From: Chloroflexota bacterium
GTDB lineage: Bacteria > Chloroflexota > Dehalococcoidia > GIF9 > UBA5629
DNA: 9,071 bases
NCBI GenBank assembly: GCA_026389635.1
Contig: JAPLHM010000225.1
Location: 1 to 9,071, forward strand
Reading direction: 5' to 3'
Position numbers and translations under genes: made by a program. Shown one piece after another: positions 5,870 to 9,071 of the stretch (positions are counted from its first letter, which is position 1; every line of letters starts with the position of its first letter). Below the pieces are notes generated by a model. That model saw only the letters and a list, made by a program, of their open reading frames with translations. It searched no databases and had not been told where the DNA came from.

Positions 5870-6757
5870 ATGCTTGAAAAAGTGACGCGCCTGGTCATGG
5901 CGGGTTTATTTGTTATGGCTTTGATATCGGCGGTATTTATCAACGTCAGCCATGTGAGGGCAGCCGACGGGCAGAACGTTGAAAAGCTGGAATTAACATG
6001 CCAGTACCCCGTGCTGAGCAGCTACGCAGGGTTGAATTATTCCTACAGCATCAGCATCAACTACACGGGCAGCAAGGAATCCAAGGTTTTCAATCTGAAA
6101 GCGGTAGTCCCCGATGGTTTCGGTTACGTTATAACCCCGGGTTACGGCGAGGGTCAGGAGATAGCTGCCATAAGGCTCGACGGCAGCAGGGGTTACCCGG
6201 AGACTGTGAAGCTGACTGTCAGGCCATATGCCTGGAAGGTGCCTTCGCCGGGCGAATACCCGGTCATATTTGAGGCCGCTTCCGGCGACCTCAAGGCCGC
6301 TATTGAACTGAAGGCCATCGTCACCGCCAACTACGACCTCAGGTTGACAACGCCCGATGGCCGGCTCAACACCGAGGCGACGGCCGGACAGGAGAGCAAC
6401 TTTACCGTGACCGTAGCCAATACGGGTTCGGCGGACCTTGAGAAGGTGGGGATCAGCTGCCCATCTAAAGACAGGCCAGGCGGCTGGACCGTTACCTGCA
6501 AGCCGGAGACGCTTGACCTGCTCAAAGTGCGGGACACCAAAGAGGTGCAGGTAACCGTAAAGCCGGCAGAAAAAACCATAGCCGGTGATTACATAATTAC
6601 TATTCAGGCTGAACCGGAAGCTAAAAACGCATTTACAAACCTGCAGATAAGAACTACCGTTCTTACACCTACCATCTGGGGATGGGTGGGCGTCGGCATA
6701 GTCATACTGGTGGTGGTGGCGCTGGCAGTCATATTCATCCGTTTCGGACGCCGCTAA
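5870..6757 (+). CDS. Secreted, membrane-anchored NEW3-domain protein
   Basis: A 295-residue protein with a cleavable-type signal peptide: hydrophobic core at about 8-26 and a plausible cleavage after VRA (residue 31). About 240 extracytoplasmic residues follow, then one membrane segment (about 270-290) and a basic cytoplasmic tail, RFGRR. The outer part has two beta-sandwich regions. Residues 38-152 are of no clear family. Residues 165-262 have the features of a NEW3 domain (PF10633; COG1470-type): VTVANTGSADLEKV, PGGWTV (203-208), TKEVQVTVKP and AGDYIITIQAEPE. Such domains bind or hold extracellular partners but have no known catalytic activity. GGAGGT lies 6 bases before the ATG. The stop codon is 9 bases before the ABC ATPase gene, so it is probably an accessory subunit of that transporter. 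Its substrate or partner cannot be read from the sequence. Confidence 0.75.
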   Translation: MLEKVTRLVMAGLFVMALISAVFINVSHVRAADGQNVEKLELTCQYPVLSSYAGLNYSYSISINYTGSKESKVFNLKAVVPDGFGYVITPGYGEGQEIAAIRLDGSRGYPETVKLTVRPYAWKVPSPGEYPVIFEAASGDLKAAIELKAIVTANYDLRLTTPDGRLNTEATAGQESNFTVTVANTGSADLEKVGISCPSKDRPGGWTVTCKPETLDLLKVRDTKEVQVTVKPAEKTIAGDYIITIQAEPEAKNAFTNLQIRTTVLTPTIWGWVGVGIVILVVVALAVIFIRFGRR

Positions 6758-6766
6758 CAGGCAAAT

Positions 6767-7708
6767 ATGAGCGACAACCTGGTAATCGAGACACGCGATT
6801 TAACCAAGGCCTACGGTAAATTCACTGCCGTTAAAAACCTCAACCTGCGTATAACGGAAGGCGAGGTTTTTGGCCTGCTGGGCCCCAACGGAGCGGGCAA
6901 GACTACTACCATACTCATGTTGATGGGCTTTTGCGAGCCCACATCGGGCTCGGTGCGCATCGCCGGGTACGACCCGGCCCGCGAGCCGGTCAAGGTCAAA
7001 AGAGTTGTCGGTTACATGCCGGAGAGGATCGGTTTTTACGACGACCTCACGGCTCGCGAAAACCTCGAATATACTGGCCGCCTCAACGGACTCGGCGGCA
7101 GCCTGCTTAAGTCCAGGATAGCCGAGTTGATTGAGACCGTCGGCCTGAAGGACAGGGCCGACCAGCCGGTGGGCAAGTACTCGCACGGCATGAAGCAACG
7201 CCTTGGCATTGCCGACGTGATGATCAAGCAGCCCAGGATCGCCATCTTCGATGAACCCACCTCAGGCATAGACCCGGAAGGCACCGACCAGGTACTCAAC
7301 CTGGTGCGGGCCATGGCTATGCAGAAGGTCACAGTTATAATTTCATCCCACCAGTTGCACCAGTTGCAGAAGGTGTGCACCGGCGTGGGCATCTTCTCCA
7401 GGGGACAAATAATAGCCTCCGGGCCCGTCGATAAGCTGGGCAGGGAGGCCCTCAGAAAGGGCAACTACAATATCATCCTGCCCATAGCGCAACTGGCGGA
7501 CAGGGTGCGCTCCGAGATAAGCAGGATCCCCGGCGTTTTCAGCATCGACAGCATCGCAGACAGCACGATCGTCTCGGCGGACGAGGACGTCAGCGCGGAG
7601 CTCGAGAGGGTGGTGCTTGAGATAACCGGGCTCAAGGTGCAGATGAAGGTCGAGGAGTTCGAGCTGGAAGAGATATATATGAAATATTTTGAAGGGTCCT
7701 CAATATGA
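6767..7708 (+). CDS. ABC transporter ATP-binding protein (ABC-2 type)
   Basis: Energises the permease encoded next to it. The nucleotide-binding domain (about 5-215) has Walker A GPNGAGKTT (39-47) and GYMPE (82-86) at the Q-loop position, a variant common in exporter ATPases of this class. The signature is YSHGMKQRLG (138-147), where SHGMK stands in for LSGGQ as is usual in this subgroup. Walker B is IAIFDEPTSGID (158-169), with the switch histidine in SSHQ (His195). The remaining roughly 95 residues form a C-terminal alpha/beta domain typical of ABC-2 export ATPases. All catalytic residues are present. The gene follows the NEW3 gene by 9 bases and overlaps the permease start by ATGA, so the two transporter subunits are translationally coupled. 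Family members export drugs, lipids, polysaccharides or gliding/secretion factors; the substrate here is unknown. Confidence 0.95.
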   Translation: MSDNLVIETRDLTKAYGKFTAVKNLNLRITEGEVFGLLGPNGAGKTTTILMLMGFCEPTSGSVRIAGYDPAREPVKVKRVVGYMPERIGFYDDLTARENLEYTGRLNGLGGSLLKSRIAELIETVGLKDRADQPVGKYSHGMKQRLGIADVMIKQPRIAIFDEPTSGIDPEGTDQVLNLVRAMAMQKVTVIISSHQLHQLQKVCTGVGIFSRGQIIASGPVDKLGREALRKGNYNIILPIAQLADRVRSEISRIPGVFSIDSIADSTIVSADEDVSAELERVVLEITGLKVQMKVEEFELEEIYMKYFEGSSI

Positions 7709-8652
7709 AGGGCTTATTAGAGATCATCAGGAAGGAGCTGGCGGACAGCTTCAACAGCAAAAGGTTCATCATACTGTTCCTGCTGGTATATATGGCCGGC
7801 ATAGCGACGATTTACATAGCCGCCCAGAATATCAGGACGGCGGTCGGCGATTCGACGCGGGACATCTTCCTCAACCTGTTTATCGTGTCAGGCAGCAATA
7901 TGCCCTTCTCCTTCCCACTGTTCATGTCCATTTTCATCCCCATCATCGGCATAGCCCTGGGTTTTGACGCGGTCAACAGCGAGAGGACCAGCGGGAACCT
8001 CAGCCGCCTCCTCGCCCAGCCCATCTACCGGGATAACGTGATCAATGGCAAATTCCTGGCCGGCCTGGCCATGATAACCATCCTTATCGTGAGCGTGGTA
8101 TTCATCGTAGCGGGCCTCGGACTGCGCCTGATAGGCGTGCCGCCGGAGGCAGAGGAGATACTGCGGCTGTTTATGTTCGTGATCGTGAGCATCCTGTACG
8201 GAGCCTTCTGGATGTCCCTGGCGGTGCTCTTTTCCGTGCTGTTCAAAAAGACCTCTACCTCGGCCCTGGCCTCAATCGCCGTATGGATCTTCCTGTTTCT
8301 TTTCATGGGGATAATCGCCAATCTCATAGCCGGGGCCGTTTACCCGGTCAGCCAGGATTCCACCGTTGCCCTGGTGGCCGACTACGACAGCCTTTACCGC
8401 ATGATCAACCGCGTCTCCCCGGGGACTCTCTATGCCGAGAGCATCCAGGCCATACTCCTTCCTGTCATGGGCAGCAGCAGCCCCACCATGATGATGATAG
8501 GCATATATTCAGGGTTGATGCCGGCCCCGCTGCCCCTCAGCCAGAGCCTGACATTGGTCTGGCCCCAGCTGGTGGGACTGGTCGCCCTGACGGCTATTTG
8601 TTTCGCCGGGGCTTACATCAAGTTTATGCGCGAGGAGATCAGGTCAACATAA
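7705..8652 (+). CDS. ABC-2 type transporter permease
   Basis: A 315-residue integral membrane protein with about six membrane segments (roughly 21-40, 66-87, 117-140, 154-181, 186-212 and 283-306). A long extracytoplasmic or interface loop lies between the fifth and sixth. The segment NSERTSGNLSRLLAQPIYRDNVINGKFLAG (91-120), after the second membrane segment, is the characteristic cytoplasmic coupling region of the ABC2_membrane_2-type permeases ('E..tG.l..lLs.P..R..vi.gK'). GAAGGG precedes the ATG by 8 bases, and the start overlaps the ATPase stop by four bases. It would form a homodimer with two ATPase subunits, or pair with another permease outside the window. No second permease is visible, so a homodimeric exporter is the simplest model. 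Confidence 0.92.
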   Translation: MKGLLEIIRKELADSFNSKRFIILFLLVYMAGIATIYIAAQNIRTAVGDSTRDIFLNLFIVSGSNMPFSFPLFMSIFIPIIGIALGFDAVNSERTSGNLSRLLAQPIYRDNVINGKFLAGLAMITILIVSVVFIVAGLGLRLIGVPPEAEEILRLFMFVIVSILYGAFWMSLAVLFSVLFKKTSTSALASIAVWIFLFLFMGIIANLIAGAVYPVSQDSTVALVADYDSLYRMINRVSPGTLYAESIQAILLPVMGSSSPTMMMIGIYSGLMPAPLPLSQSLTLVWPQLVGLVALTAICFAGAYIKFMREEIRST

Positions 8653-8653
8653 G

Positions 8654-9071
8654 ATGATATTCAAAGCTTTAACCGTGGGTTTCATAGCTACCAACTGCTA
8701 CATCGTGGGATCGGATACCACCAGGAAGGCCATGGTCATCGATCCCGGCGCGGATTCCAAAGCCATACTTAAGGCGGTTAACGACGATAAACTGTCAGTG
8801 TCGCTGATCGTTATAACCCACAGCCACTTCGACCACATCGGGGCAGTGAAGGCCATAAAAGAAGCCACCGGCGCCAAATTCGCCGTGGGTGCAGGGGCTG
8901 AGAAATCGTCGCCTGGAGCATTCATCAAGCTGGTGGCGGCCATGTCCGGCGGGTCGGCCAAAATACCTGAGCCCGAACTGTTCCTGTCGGACGGGGACAA
9001 GATCGATATCGACGACCTGCATTTTGAAGTGCTTTTTACCCCCGGCCACAGCCCCGACGAGATATCTCTTT
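8654..9071 (+). CDS. Metallo-beta-lactamase-fold hydrolase (N-terminal part)
   Basis: The frame stays open to the window end, giving the first 139 residues of a protein that is usually about 205-215 long. It is a glyoxalase II-like member of the MBL fold: a first strand with NCYIVGS (14-20), VIDPGAD (28-34), the metal-binding THSHFDHIG (55-63; His56, His58, Asp60, His61) and TPGHSPDE (129-136; His132). These are the ligands of a two-metal hydrolase site. The usual Gly after the SP is Asp here (SPDE), a mild departure. The ATG is one base after the permease stop; AGGT at 8641-8644 is the nearest ribosome binding site. It is thus probably cotranscribed with the transporter, though such enzymes often sit in unrelated operons. 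Thioester hydrolysis is the family's common activity; the substrate is unknown. Confidence 0.88.
   Translation, partial: MIFKALTVGFIATNCYIVGSDTTRKAMVIDPGADSKAILKAVNDDKLSVSLIVITHSHFDHIGAVKAIKEATGAKFAVGAGAEKSSPGAFIKLVAAMSGGSAKIPEPELFLSDGDKIDIDDLHFEVLFTPGHSPDEISL

Noticed and set aside
8283..8657. Open frame of 124 codons overlapping the permease in another plus frame
   Set aside because: The translation is Pro/Arg/His/Gly-rich, as expected from an out-of-frame reading of a membrane protein gene. The permease frame shows clear membrane segments.
1..9071. Mobile element, prophage, CRISPR or defence system
   Set aside because: No transposase, integrase, terminal repeats, repeat-spacer array or defence-family motifs are visible, and codon habits look even across the genes.

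Overview
The window reads as bacterial chromosome, most likely from Chloroflexota close to class Dehalococcoidia. This is an inference from gene content and codon habits: a complete riboflavin operon, a stand-alone EF-Tu domain-2-like protein and a NEW3-domain protein beside an ABC-2 transporter, with moderately high GC and frequent AGG (Arg) and ATA (Ile) codons. No rRNA, tRNA, CRISPR array, transposase or integrase is visible. Nearly all the DNA is explained by ordinary, densely packed genes.

Left part (1-1903). The 3' end of an unrecognised beta-rich protein gene converges on a signal peptidase I gene (minus strand). A 158-base divergent intergenic region follows; it holds AT-rich promoter-like sequence and a perfect 12-base inverted repeat. 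It also serves a plus-strand lipoprotein with a SIMPL (DUF541) domain.

Middle part (1937-5392). ribD, ribE (riboflavin synthase), ribBA and ribH lie head to tail with gaps of 5 to 29 bases. Together they encode the enzymes that turn GTP and ribulose 5-phosphate into riboflavin, apart from the separate phosphatase step. No FMN riboswitch is recognisable ahead of ribD. A C(UUCG)G hairpin built from the last codons of ribH, followed by a short T run, probably ends the operon.

Right part (5397-9071). A small minus-strand gene for an EF-Tu domain-2-like beta-barrel protein converges on ribH. Its promoter region is divergent with that of an apparent operon running to the window's right edge. That operon holds a secreted, membrane-anchored NEW3-domain protein, an ABC ATPase, an ABC-2 type permease (ATGA overlap with the ATPase) and a metallo-beta-lactamase-fold hydrolase cut off by the window end. 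The first three look like one membrane export or envelope-remodelling machine of unknown substrate.

Nothing here clearly forms a new system. The best candidates for a second look are the NEW3-ABC module, the stand-alone EF-Tu-domain protein and the inverted repeat between the signal peptidase and SIMPL genes.
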